A stretch of DNA of 39,859 nt from Runella sp. (GTDB lineage Bacteria; Bacteroidota; Bacteroidia; Cytophagales; Spirosomataceae). The translations under genes were made by a program, and so were the position numbers. Every line of letters starts with the position of its first letter. Positions within the stretch are counted from its first letter, which is position 1. Location: contig JAIXPV010000545.1 of the NCBI GenBank assembly GCA_027486105.1, positions 1 to 39,859 on the forward strand, read 5' to 3'. Below the pieces are notes generated by a model. That model was not told the DNA's origin and did no database searches. It saw only the letters and a program-made list of their open reading frames with translations. Below, piece by piece: positions 1-9,413 of this stretch.

Positions 1-1
1 G

Positions 2-1060
2 ATCGTCAACTCCGATGAGCGCCAATGGTCGTGGATGGACGAAGGGCTGAACTCTTTCCTGGAATACTTAACCACCAAGGAGTGGGACCGCGACATGGGC
101 GGCGACGTGGCCGAGCCGCAAAACATTGTCGAATACATGCGCACCGACCCAAGTAAGCAGGTGCCGATCATGTCGAGCTCTGACAACATCATGGGTTTTG
201 GCCCCAATGCTTATACTAAACCCGCTACAGGATTGAATATTTTGCGTGAAACCATTATGGGCCGTGAGCTATTTGATTATGCATTTAAAGAGTACGCCAA
301 TCGTTGGAAATTTAAGCATCCTACCCCAGCCGATTTCTTCCGCACCATGGAAGATGCCTCGGGTGTTGATTTGGATTGGTTCTGGAAAGGATGGTTTTAT
401 GGCACACAGCCCGTTGATCAGGATTTGACCGAGGTAGAATGGTTTGCGTTGGATACACAGAATCCTGAAGTCAATAAAGCTGAAGCTAAAAAAGCCGCTG
501 AAGCTAAGCGCAATACCGTAGCGCGGCAGCGTGATAAAGATTATATCAAGGAAAGTGTAGTAGAGAAAAACCCCGATATGAAGGATTTTTATAATACCTA
601 CGACCCATATCAGGTGACCGAAAACGACAAGAAAAAATACGAAAGCTATTTGGCGAGTCTAACGCCCGACGAGCGCAAGTTGGTCGAATCAGGCTTGAAT
701 TTTTATACTATCAAACTAAAAAATAAGGGAGGGTTGCCGATGCCTGTCATTATCAGAATGCAATACGAAGATGGTACGGATTCGGTAGCCCGTTTCCCAG
801 CAGAGATCTGGCGTTTGAATGACCAAGACATCTCGAAAGTCATTACAAGCAAGAAAAAAGTGGTTCAATGGACGCTCGACCCGTATCAGGAAATTGCCGA
901 TATTGACACCGAAAATAACAGTTTTCCGCGTCAACCTGCGCAACCTACTCGATTCCAGTTGTTTAAATCACAGGGAATTCAGCGGGCTCCTAACCCAATG
1001 CGTGAGGCGCTACAAAATCAGCCGCCAAAAACAGGGCAGCAAGGCGGAGCCAAAAATTAA
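2..1060 (+). CDS. M1-family zinc metallopeptidase, C-terminal part (5' end outside window)
   Basis: Frame is open from the window edge (IVNSDERQWSWMDEGLNSFLEYL...), an M1-like 'WMDEGLNSFLEY' segment; followed by a terminator-like hairpin. Confidence 0.75.
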   Translation: MVNSDERQWSWMDEGLNSFLEYLTTKEWDRDMGGDVAEPQNIVEYMRTDPSKQVPIMSSSDNIMGFGPNAYTKPATGLNILRETIMGRELFDYAFKEYANRWKFKHPTPADFFRTMEDASGVDLDWFWKGWFYGTQPVDQDLTEVEWFALDTQNPEVNKAEAKKAAEAKRNTVARQRDKDYIKESVVEKNPDMKDFYNTYDPYQVTENDKKKYESYLASLTPDERKLVESGLNFYTIKLKNKGGLPMPVIIRMQYEDGTDSVARFPAEIWRLNDQDISKVITSKKKVVQWTLDPYQEIADIDTENNSFPRQPAQPTRFQLFKSQGIQRAPNPMREALQNQPPKTGQQGGAKN

Positions 1061-1066
1061 TAAGTA

Positions 1067-1094
1067 GGGGCGGATTGATTTCCGCCCTTTTTTT
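1067..1094 (+). terminator. Rho-independent-like terminator
   Basis: GGGCGGA-TTGATT-TCCGCCC stem followed by a T7 run, just after the stop of the M1 peptidase. Confidence 0.75.
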
Positions 1095-1155
1095 ATGCAA
1101 ATTATAAAACCTTTTATTTTTGCCTTTTAACAAATCAAAAGAGTGCCTAAACCCG

Positions 1156-2229
1156 ATGACAATTATAAAAACTGATGTGCCTGTAGCAGTGCGAGAAGGC
1201 GAGCAATTGGATGTTGCCAAATTGAGTGCTTATTTATCTGAGCAACTGCCTGATTTTGGTGTCATTACAGAGGTCAATCAATTTCCAGGAGGGTATTCTA
1301 ATCTAACGTATTTTTTAAAAACCTCTAAGGGAAAAGAATACGTTTTGCGTCGGCCGCCGTTTGGGGCCAAACACATAAAAGGAGCGCACGACATGGGGCG
1401 CGAATTCCGGGTATTGTCGCTCCTGAAAGCGGCAGAATACGCCAAAATTCCTGAGCCCATTGCGTATTGTGAGGATGAAAGTGTGCTAAATTGTCCGTTT
1501 TATGTCATGGAACGGGTGCAAGGAGTGATTTTGCGCGCCCAGTCCGCTCCCAAAATGGGCATTGATGCCGATACATTCCGACGGCTGTCGGGGGCTTTGG
1601 TGGACAATATGGTGGCGTTACATTCTATTGATATTCAGGCCACGGGATTGATTAATCTTGGAAAACCCGAAGGTTATGTGCAGCGCCAGGTGGAAGGTTG
1701 GTACAAACGCTACCAACACGCCCAAACCGACGAAGTGCCGATTTTTGAGCAGATATATCAATGGCTAGTGCAAAACCTCCCCGTCGAAAATTCGCCCACG
1801 CTCATTCACAACGATTACAAATACGACAACGTTGTGCTTAATGCCAACGACTTGACCGATATTTTGGCCGTGTTGGATTGGGAAATGACTACCGTCGGCG
1901 ACCCGCTAATGGATGTAGGAACATCGCTTTCGTACTGGTCAGAGGCCACGGATGGAGCGTTTGAAAAAAGCTTTAATTTGACGTGGCTTCCTGGCAATTT
2001 TACTCGTCAGGAATTTGCGGACCGCTATGCTCAACAAAGCGGCCGTGATGTTTCCAATATTCTGTATTACTACGTTTTTGGGTTGTTTAAAAACACGGTG
2101 GTGATTCAGCAGATTTATGCGCGCTGGAAGCAAGGTTTTAGCAAAGATGAACGCTTTGCGGGGCTGATTATGGGGGTTCATTCATTGAGCAACAAGGCGG
2201 CCAAGGCCATTGAGCAGGGCCGTATTTGA
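1156..2229 (+). CDS. Phosphotransferase (APH / ACAD10-like kinase fold) family protein
   Basis: LIHNDYKYDNVVL and VLDWEMTTVGDPLMDVG motifs typical of APH-fold phosphotransferases; internal ATG at 1156 preferred over 1120. Confidence 0.8.
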   Translation: MTIIKTDVPVAVREGEQLDVAKLSAYLSEQLPDFGVITEVNQFPGGYSNLTYFLKTSKGKEYVLRRPPFGAKHIKGAHDMGREFRVLSLLKAAEYAKIPEPIAYCEDESVLNCPFYVMERVQGVILRAQSAPKMGIDADTFRRLSGALVDNMVALHSIDIQATGLINLGKPEGYVQRQVEGWYKRYQHAQTDEVPIFEQIYQWLVQNLPVENSPTLIHNDYKYDNVVLNANDLTDILAVLDWEMTTVGDPLMDVGTSLSYWSEATDGAFEKSFNLTWLPGNFTRQEFADRYAQQSGRDVSNILYYYVFGLFKNTVVIQQIYARWKQGFSKDERFAGLIMGVHSLSNKAAKAIEQGRI

Positions 2230-2275
2230 CCGTTAGCTAAGGAGCCTTTGTTAGATGCGAGCTACTGCCTAAAAT

Positions 2276-2614
2276 CTAAAAGGCTCGCTTGAGAAAACCG
2301 CCTAAATAACTGCCCGCAAAGATGGGTAAGAACTGCAAAAATGCCGTAAACTGCGTAGCATCGGCGTCAAAAGGTGGAAGCAGCCGAAGGTTGTTGATGA
2401 GAAAATAAAAGCCTATGACGAGTATCACCTGCTCAATGGCAAGAATCCAGCCTTTGCGTGGCTGAAGTACCCCCAAACTTATGCCCGACAGTACCCCGAC
2501 TAAAAAAGGGAGGTGAATTGTGGGGCCATAGAAGCAGCTTAGGGCTAAAATAGCGCTGGTAAAGACCGTAATGAGGGCATCGCGCGTGAGGGTTTTGTTC
2601 CAAAATGGCTCCAT
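2276..2614 (-). CDS. Small hydrophobic membrane protein of unknown function
   Basis: About 112 aa with several predicted TM segments; start MEPFWNK preferred. Confidence 0.6.
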   Translation of the reverse strand: MEPFWNKTLTRDALITVFTSAILALSCFYGPTIHLPFLVGVLSGISLGVLQPRKGWILAIEQVILVIGFYFLINNLRLLPPFDADATQFTAFLQFLPIFAGSYLGGFLKRAF

Positions 2615-2686
2615 AAAACAACCTTTATTAAATACCAAGCGTTTTTAACAAAGGTAAGCCAAAGCCCTCAATGGTCATTTGTTTTT

Positions 2687-4018
2687 TTATTTAACGTCAC
2701 TAATAATCGAACTACTCAGGCGAAGTAGTTCAATTTCAGTTACTTTGACATTGTAAGCTGCTTCAATCAGGCGTGATTCGGTGGCCACGGCGTTGCGTTG
2801 TGCTTCCCGAAATTCGATCGCCGTTGAGTTTCCGAACTTATAACGCTCAAACGCCAAATCTACGTTTTGGCGGGCAATTTTAAGGTTTTGCTCTTCAAAA
2901 CTAAAAAGAGCAATGCTGTTTCGGTACGTATTATAGGTCCGTTCAAGGGCCGAAAGCAACTGCACCATTAGGTCAGACTCCTGATATTCCGCAATCATCG
3001 TTCCGATTTTGGCGTTCGCTTCACGACGGCGTTGGTTGTAGCCGTCATAAATCGGAATAACGAGGCGAGCGCCGTAGTTGAGCGAGCCAGTTCGGCTGGT
3101 TTTTACGCCAAAACCTACCTCGTTGTTAAGGGTATTGTAGGTATAACTTCCTAACAAATCTACTTGTGGCAGGCGGGCTGCTTTTATTTCACGCTCCGTT
3201 ACTGAGGCAATTTTACGGTTTTGATTGGCGGCCAGTAAATTTGGATTTTGGCTTTTTAAACTTTGCTGCAACTGTGCCAATTCCAAATCTTTCCGAAAGG
3301 TAATGGTATCAGGAATCGTAAAATCAATGTTTAATTCCCTCATTAATAGTGCGTTCAGGGTTACTTTGGTGTTTTGTAAAAATTGCTCCTGCGCCACCAA
3401 AGCGGCTTGGTCGCCGTTGTAGTCTACTTGCGCGGCCAAATATTCCGACTTCGAGGTGGCTCCCACTTCGTAATTGGCTTTGGCCAATTCGCGGCGGGTG
3501 CTCGAAATATCCAACGCGTCTTTGAGTGATTCGAGGCGCTGTTTTTGGCGAATGATGTCATAGTAAGCCGCTGCCACCTGCGCTACGGTATTTTCGATGT
3601 TGATTTTAACGGTAGTTTTACCAAATTGCTCAATTTCACGCAGTCGTTCGGCAGTGGCAAACATGCCCATTCCGTCAAAAACCGTCCACACCAAGTTGAT
3701 ACCTGTATTTGAGTTGCGGTTTTGCACACCTCTTTGCACGAGGGGCTCGCGGGTGGTGGTCCCTAGCGGAAAAAACGTTTGGTTAACGCTGTTGTTATTG
3801 AAGTTGGCCTGCGATGAACCCGTTACGACGGGCAGCATACCAGCATTGCCGCGCGTGTTGTCGTTGTGGGCAATGGCTTCGCGGCTGCGTGCTATTTTGA
3901 TGGCGTAGTTTTTTTCCAACGCCACAGAAATGGCGTTTTCAAGGGTCAAAAGTTCTTGAGAAAAGGAAGCAAAAGTTGGTACAAAAATAATAAACAGCAG
4001 TAGCAAAAATCGTGTCAT
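2687..4018 (-). CDS. TolC-family outer membrane efflux protein
   Basis: Signal peptide then LTLENAISVALEKNYAIKIAR; repeated coiled-coil pattern with N(A/P)NLLAA and FRYKFGNSTAIEFREAQ-type segments. Confidence 0.88.
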   Translation of the reverse strand: MTRFLLLLFIIFVPTFASFSQELLTLENAISVALEKNYAIKIARSREAIAHNDNTRGNAGMLPVVTGSSQANFNNNSVNQTFFPLGTTTREPLVQRGVQNRNSNTGINLVWTVFDGMGMFATAERLREIEQFGKTTVKINIENTVAQVAAAYYDIIRQKQRLESLKDALDISSTRRELAKANYEVGATSKSEYLAAQVDYNGDQAALVAQEQFLQNTKVTLNALLMRELNIDFTIPDTITFRKDLELAQLQQSLKSQNPNLLAANQNRKIASVTEREIKAARLPQVDLLGSYTYNTLNNEVGFGVKTSRTGSLNYGARLVIPIYDGYNQRRREANAKIGTMIAEYQESDLMVQLLSALERTYNTYRNSIALFSFEEQNLKIARQNVDLAFERYKFGNSTAIEFREAQRNAVATESRLIEAAYNVKVTEIELLRLSSSIISDVK

Positions 4019-4171
4019 ACAAGCAAAAACGAAACAGGTTAGCTTTATTTTGTCATGTCGTTTAGCATCTATTAACAGGAATCTAGGCCCTCACAGGGCG
4101 ACAAAACGCGTTTGACGTTTCAAAAATAACTTTTTATAACGTAGCTTTAAGCATCAATTAAACCCGACACG

Positions 4172-5806
4172 ATGAAAAACTACTTTTACGCGCTATTCGC
4201 CGCCTTTTTAGCGTCATGCTCAAGCCAAGATAAAGCCGACCTAATTGTCTATAATGCGGCCGTTTACACCGTTGATTCTACCTTCAGCAAAGCCTCCGCG
4301 TTTGCCATTAAAGATGGGAAATTTGTACTTGTTGGCGACTCGGCTTCGGTGTTTGGCGCATACAAATCCGACTCCTTGGTCAATGCCGAAGGTAAGGCCG
4401 TTTATCCTGGATTGTACGATGCTCATGCGCATTTTTATGGCTTGGGGCAGATGCTTGACCAAGCCGATTTGGTAGATACAAAGTCACCGGAAGAAATCAT
4501 CGAACGCCTGAAAAAGTACCAATCCGAACATCCCGAAGCGGTTTGGATTATTGGTCGAGGTTGGGACCAAAATGACTGGCCTGTCAAAGAATTTCCGACA
4601 AAAGAAATCTTGGATAAAGCCTTTCCTGACCAACCGGTGTATCTAGCACGTATTGATGGCCATGCTGGTTGGATTAACTCCAAAGCGCTGCAGTTGGCCA
4701 AAATTACAGCTGATACCAAGGTGGAGGGCGGTTTGGTAATTCTTAAAAATGGACAACCGACAGGAGTACTGATAGATCGTGCCCAGCAATTGGTGAAAAC
4801 CCTTAATCCAACGCCAACAAAGCAGGAAATCACTTCAAGACTGCTCAAAGCGCAGCAAGTGTGTTTCCAATATGGCCTTACCAACGTAGGTGATGCGGGT
4901 GTGGAAACTGATTTGATTGACCACATAGACAGTTTGCAAAAAGCAGGTACGCTCAAAATCCGTTTGTATCCGATGGTGAGGGTGGGCCAGGAAAATATTG
5001 ACAAAATGCTTAAAAAAGGCGTGTACGTCACCGACCGCCTCAATGTTCGTTCGTTCAAAATCTACGCCGACGGCGCTTTGGGCTCGCGCGGGGCTTGCTT
5101 GCTCAAACCGTACAGTGATGCGCCCGAAACGACCGGCTTTTTGCTTTACAGTCCTGCTGAACTTGAAAAATGGATTGAGCAATTGGCCAACAGCGAGTTT
5201 CAGGCCAATACGCACTGCATTGGCGATTCGGCCAACCGCCTCATGCTCAATCTGTACGCCAAATATTTGAAAGGAAAAAACAACCGTCGCTGGCGGATTG
5301 AACACGCCCAAATCGTAGATGCGGCCGATGTGCCTACGTTTGGGAAATTCAATATTTTGCCTTCTGTTCAACCCACCCACGCTACTTCTGACATGTACTG
5401 GGCAGCTGAGCGTTTGGGGAAAGAGCGCGCAAAAAATGGCTATGCGTTTCAGGCATTGCTTCAACAGAATGGTAAGGTAACGTTTGGAACCGATTTTCCG
5501 GTGGAGGCCGTTTCGCCGTTTTATACGTTTCATTCGGCCGTATACCGGCAAGATGCCAAGGGCTTTCCAGAGGGTGGTTACCAAATGGAAGGCGCCCTCA
5601 GCCGAGAAGAAACCCTGCGTGGCATGACGATCTGGGCCGCTTACGGCAATTTTGAAGAAGGCCGCTTAGGTAGCATCGAACCTGGCAAAGCTGCCGATTT
5701 TATCATTATGGAAAAAGATTTGATGACAGCTCCCGCCAATGAATTACGTGATTTGAAAGTACTGAAAACCTATGTAGCGGGCGAGAAGGTGTTTGAGCGG
5801 AAGTAA
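4172..5806 (+). CDS. Amidohydrolase family 3 (YtcJ-like) lipoprotein
   Basis: Lipobox ASCSS; YPGLYDAHAHFYGLG, IEHAQ, FGTDFPVE, IEPGKAADFIIME motifs. Confidence 0.9.
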   Translation: MKNYFYALFAAFLASCSSQDKADLIVYNAAVYTVDSTFSKASAFAIKDGKFVLVGDSASVFGAYKSDSLVNAEGKAVYPGLYDAHAHFYGLGQMLDQADLVDTKSPEEIIERLKKYQSEHPEAVWIIGRGWDQNDWPVKEFPTKEILDKAFPDQPVYLARIDGHAGWINSKALQLAKITADTKVEGGLVILKNGQPTGVLIDRAQQLVKTLNPTPTKQEITSRLLKAQQVCFQYGLTNVGDAGVETDLIDHIDSLQKAGTLKIRLYPMVRVGQENIDKMLKKGVYVTDRLNVRSFKIYADGALGSRGACLLKPYSDAPETTGFLLYSPAELEKWIEQLANSEFQANTHCIGDSANRLMLNLYAKYLKGKNNRRWRIEHAQIVDAADVPTFGKFNILPSVQPTHATSDMYWAAERLGKERAKNGYAFQALLQQNGKVTFGTDFPVEAVSPFYTFHSAVYRQDAKGFPEGGYQMEGALSREETLRGMTIWAAYGNFEEGRLGSIEPGKAADFIIMEKDLMTAPANELRDLKVLKTYVAGEKVFERK

Positions 5807-5871
5807 AAGAGAAACCGTCAATAATTCGTTAAGTCATCACCAAATCGTATTATCTTAAATCGTATCATTCC

Positions 5872-6717
5872 GTGACCCTACGACAACGAGTCTATAACAC
5901 GCTAGAGTTTTCGGCCATCGGGCGGAGAGGGCTGAGTTTGTACATCAATATTGCGTTGGTTTCGATTATCTTTATCAACTCGGTAGCCATCATTATGCAC
6001 ACGGTTCCTGAGATTCGTCACCACCGGATTTATGAATCCATTTTTACTGATTTTGAGATTTTTTCGGTCATCATTTTTACCATTGAGTATTTTCTGAGGA
6101 TATGGTCTTGTGTCGAGAATCCGCGTTATGAAAATGGTTGGAAAGGGCGATCAAGGTATATTTTTTCCTTCTGGGCCATCGTTGATTTCTTGGGGATTTT
6201 TCCCTTCTATTTCACGTTGCTTACCTCCGATTTTGGCATCATTCGTATTCTACGGGTATTTCGTTTATTCAGATTGTTTCGGGTTACGCGGTATTCGCAC
6301 GCTCTCAAAATGATTCGGGGCGTTCTTCTGGAAACCAAAGAAGAGCTGCTTATCTGTTTTTCGTTTATTATTTTTACGTTGTTGATTTCGTCGAGTGTGA
6401 TGTATTATTTAGAACATAATGTTCAGCCCGAACGCTTTAAAAGCATCCCCGCTACGCTTTGGTGGGGGGTAATTACGATGACTACAACGGGCTATGGCGA
6501 TATGTATCCTGTGACAGCGGCGGGTAAATTTTTCGGAGGAGTCGTTCTTATTTTAGGAATAGCATTGTTTGCCCTTCCTACGGCTATTATGGCATCGGGC
6601 TTTATGGAGCAAATTCGTCGAGATAAAGGCCGGAAGTTTATCAAGTGCCCTCACTGCGACGAATGGATTGATATTCAGGAGGTAAAACACGTTCATAAAC
6701 CAGATAACATAGATTGA
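5872..6717 (+). CDS. Voltage-gated potassium channel (6TM ion transporter), GTG start
   Basis: S4-like IIRILRVFRLFRLFRVTRYSHALK and selectivity filter TMTTTGYGDMYP; C-terminal CPHC...HVH. Confidence 0.9.
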   Translation: MTLRQRVYNTLEFSAIGRRGLSLYINIALVSIIFINSVAIIMHTVPEIRHHRIYESIFTDFEIFSVIIFTIEYFLRIWSCVENPRYENGWKGRSRYIFSFWAIVDFLGIFPFYFTLLTSDFGIIRILRVFRLFRLFRVTRYSHALKMIRGVLLETKEELLICFSFIIFTLLISSSVMYYLEHNVQPERFKSIPATLWWGVITMTTTGYGDMYPVTAAGKFFGGVVLILGIALFALPTAIMASGFMEQIRRDKGRKFIKCPHCDEWIDIQEVKHVHKPDNID

Positions 6718-7826
6718 TGCGTATTGGATTGGACGCCAAAAGGGCTTTTAATAACCGTACTGGATTGGGGAATTACAGCCGTTTTGTGCTCAACGCACTG
6801 CAAAACTTTGCACCGCAACATCAGTATTTATCCTATACTCCAAAACTTAAGGCGGGGCTTTTTGACGAGTTTCCTGAAAAATCCATTCGATTGCCTGACT
6901 TTAAAAACAAATTGTACGGCGCGTGGTGGCGGAGTTATGGTATCAAAAAAAACTTAGTGCAGGATGGCGTTCAAGTGTTTCATGGGCTTAGTAACGAACT
7001 ACCCAATGGACTATCAGCGGCTGGCATTAAGTCGGTGGTCACGGTTCATGATTTGATTTTTTTGCGTTATCCCGAATTATACCCCGCGATTGACCGTTTT
7101 TTTTACCGTCAAAAATTCAAAAATGCCTGTGCCGAAGCCGACGTCGTTGTGGCCGTGAGCGAGCAGACCAAACGGGATATTATTGAATTTTACGGTACTT
7201 CACCAGAGAAGATAAAAGTGGTCTACCAGGATTGTCACGAGGTATTTCATCAGACTAAAACTTGGGAAGTCTCGCCTGTCCTTCAGAAATACAATATTGG
7301 CAAACCCTATGTGTTGAGTGTGGGTACTATCGAAGCGCGCAAAAATCAGCTTCAGTTGGTTAAGGCTTTTCATGCGGCGCAATTGCCAGCCGCTGAACTG
7401 GTGCTGATTGGAGGAAAAACAAGCTATCAGCAAGCAATCGAAACGTACATTGCGCAACATGAGTTGAATACAAAAGTGAAGGTTTTAAACGGCGTTCCCT
7501 TTGCCGATTTACCTGCGTTATATCAATCGGCTCGGGTGTTTGCGTACCCTTCGTTTTTTGAAGGATTCGGCATCCCGATTGTAGAAGCCTTGCATAGCGG
7601 TGTACCAGTGGTAGCAGCAACTGGCTCGTGCTTGGAAGAAGCGGGCGGTAAAGGCGGCCTGTACGTTGACCCAAATAACGCGAACGCTTTGGCCCAAACG
7701 TTAACCCTACTTTGGCAGGACGAAACACTGCGAAAATCTCTGATAATGGAGGGACAAAAACACGTAAAGCAGTTTGCGGCTGAGAAAATAGCGAAAGAGT
7801 TGACGGAAATCTACGCATCTTTGTAG
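6717..7826 (+). CDS. Glycosyltransferase family 1 (GT4-type)
   Basis: MRIGLDAKRAFNNRTGLGNYSR; YVLSVGTIEARKNQ; AYPSFFEGFGIPIVEAL; ATG overlaps the preceding TGA by 1 nt. Confidence 0.9.
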   Translation: MRIGLDAKRAFNNRTGLGNYSRFVLNALQNFAPQHQYLSYTPKLKAGLFDEFPEKSIRLPDFKNKLYGAWWRSYGIKKNLVQDGVQVFHGLSNELPNGLSAAGIKSVVTVHDLIFLRYPELYPAIDRFFYRQKFKNACAEADVVVAVSEQTKRDIIEFYGTSPEKIKVVYQDCHEVFHQTKTWEVSPVLQKYNIGKPYVLSVGTIEARKNQLQLVKAFHAAQLPAAELVLIGGKTSYQQAIETYIAQHELNTKVKVLNGVPFADLPALYQSARVFAYPSFFEGFGIPIVEALHSGVPVVAATGSCLEEAGGKGGLYVDPNNANALAQTLTLLWQDETLRKSLIMEGQKHVKQFAAEKIAKELTEIYASL

Positions 7827-7848
7827 CCTTAAACTGCCTGACTGTGTG

Positions 7849-7879
7849 AGCGTCTGACGGTTTGGAACCGTCGGACGCT
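7849..7879. repeat. Intergenic hairpin, 14-bp stem with one G-U pair and 3-nt loop
   Basis: AGCGTCTGACGGTT-TGG-AACCGTCGGACGCT between the glycosyltransferase stop and the methyltransferase ATG. Confidence 0.7.
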
Positions 7880-7921
7880 GGTGCTTCATTTGATGCAGTG
7901 GTTTTTGAATGTAATTCTATT

Positions 7922-9277
7922 ATGCAATTTCCCCAACCGTTTATACAAGAACTAAAAGCCCAATTGGGCGACGAATACGCTGACTTTGAGGCGGCTTTGC
8001 AACAACCGCCTCCGGTCAGTATTCGGTACAATTCCGCCAAATTTCCTGATTTTTCCACTGAAGATACCGTAAAATGGTGCTCGGAGGCGCGTTATCTGGC
8101 GGCTCGGCCTGTTTTTACGCTCGATCCGCTTTTTCACGCAGGGGCCTACTACGTGCAGGAAGCCTCTTCGATGTTGATTGGTGAGGCTTTGAACCAAACC
8201 GTTGATCTTTCAGAGCCGTTACGGGTGCTGGATTTGTGCGCGGCACCAGGGGGGAAAACCACTCTTTTAGCGTCAAAATTATCGTCGGATAGCCTTTTAT
8301 TGGCCAATGAAGTCATTCGTAGTCGGGTGATGATTCTGAAAGAGAATGTGCAAAAATGGGGCTTCCCTAACGTCCATGTGAGCAACCATGACCCCGAAGA
8401 TTTAGGAAAACTAGAAGGGTTTTTTGACGTAATTTTGGTGGATGCACCTTGCTCTGGCGAAGGGCTGTTTAGAAAAGACCCCGCTGCCGTAGACGAATGG
8501 TCGATGGAAAATGTGCAGATATGCGCAGGCCGACAGAAGCGTATTTTGAGTGCGGCTATGCCGTTGTTAAGTTCGGGCGGTGTTTTAATATATTGTACCT
8601 GTACCTACAATGACGCCGAAAATCAAGACAGCAGTGCGTTGGTGGTGGATACGCATCAGTTTGAGGAAGTAAAGCTAAAATGGCCCGCAGACTGGGGTAT
8701 TATAACCAAAAAAATGGGGTATCAATGTTATCCTCACAAGGTAAGAGGTGAAGGCTTCTTTCTGGCGGCATTTCGAAAAACGGCACAAGTAGATTCGTTT
8801 TATTATAACATGGAAAAGGGCGGACGACCGCGCTCGTTCAAGCCGCTGCACAAAAAACAGTTGAACGAAATAAGTCGATGGTTGCAAGAACCCGACGAAT
8901 TTAGTTTTTATGAGAAGCCCAACGGCGAAGTGATTGCTTTGTTAGAAAATCAAAAAAATGATTTGATTGTGCTGGATAATTTACTGTTTGCCAAAGGATT
9001 GGGTTTGGAAATGGGGTCTTTTAAAGGAACTGATTTTATTCCTTCTCATGCCTTGGCATTGAGCACGGCAGTGTCGTATGTGCTGCCGCGCCTGGAGCTT
9101 TCGGAGGGCGAAGCATTGCAGTTTTTGAAAAAAGAGAATTTACTTTTTGACGCGCCCAAGGGTTGGCTGTTGGTTACGCATCGAGGGTTAGGATTGGGCT
9201 GGGTCAAAGGTTTGGGAAATCGTATCAATAATTATCTTCCCAAAGACTGGCGGATTCGGATGGAGATTCCGGAGTAG
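7922..9277 (+). CDS. RNA m5C methyltransferase, NOL1/NOP2/Sun (RsmF-like) family
   Basis: YYVQEASSML, LDLCAAPGGKTT, VDAPCSGEGLFRKDP, IYCTCTYN; start placed after the hairpin. Confidence 0.92.
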   Translation: MQFPQPFIQELKAQLGDEYADFEAALQQPPPVSIRYNSAKFPDFSTEDTVKWCSEARYLAARPVFTLDPLFHAGAYYVQEASSMLIGEALNQTVDLSEPLRVLDLCAAPGGKTTLLASKLSSDSLLLANEVIRSRVMILKENVQKWGFPNVHVSNHDPEDLGKLEGFFDVILVDAPCSGEGLFRKDPAAVDEWSMENVQICAGRQKRILSAAMPLLSSGGVLIYCTCTYNDAENQDSSALVVDTHQFEEVKLKWPADWGIITKKMGYQCYPHKVRGEGFFLAAFRKTAQVDSFYYNMEKGGRPRSFKPLHKKQLNEISRWLQEPDEFSFYEKPNGEVIALLENQKNDLIVLDNLLFAKGLGLEMGSFKGTDFIPSHALALSTAVSYVLPRLELSEGEALQFLKKENLLFDAPKGWLLVTHRGLGLGWVKGLGNRINNYLPKDWRIRMEIPE

Positions 9278-9314
9278 GGGCGGGCCCGCAGCGGCACGCC
9301 GCCGCGGTTCCGTT

Positions 9315-9362
9315 TGCGTCTGTCCGGATATACAATAATGCGTTTGCTCAGACATACAATAA
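9315..9362. repeat. Two tandem 24-bp direct repeats (19/24 identical)
   Basis: TGCGTCTGTCCGGATATACAATAA followed directly by TGCGTTTGCTCAGACATACAATAA; all five differences are transitions. Confidence 0.7.
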
Positions 9363-9413
9363 AAATATAAAATAGATTTAATGATGATGGGCAGGAAGCC
9401 CGTACCACAGAAT

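Noticed and set aside
2240-2285. Inverted repeat gagccttTGTtagat / atctaaaaggctc between convergent genes
   Set aside because: Imperfect and overlaps the 3' end of the small membrane protein gene; at best a weak terminator, not called.
4435-5584. Long antisense ORFs (4435-5058, 4835-5584) within the amidohydrolase gene
   Set aside because: Opposite a well-supported CDS with clear family motifs; no recognisable domain in the antisense products.
7360-8058. 232-aa antisense ORF spanning the GT4/methyltransferase junction
   Set aside because: Crosses two good + strand genes and the hairpin; low-complexity translation with no domain.
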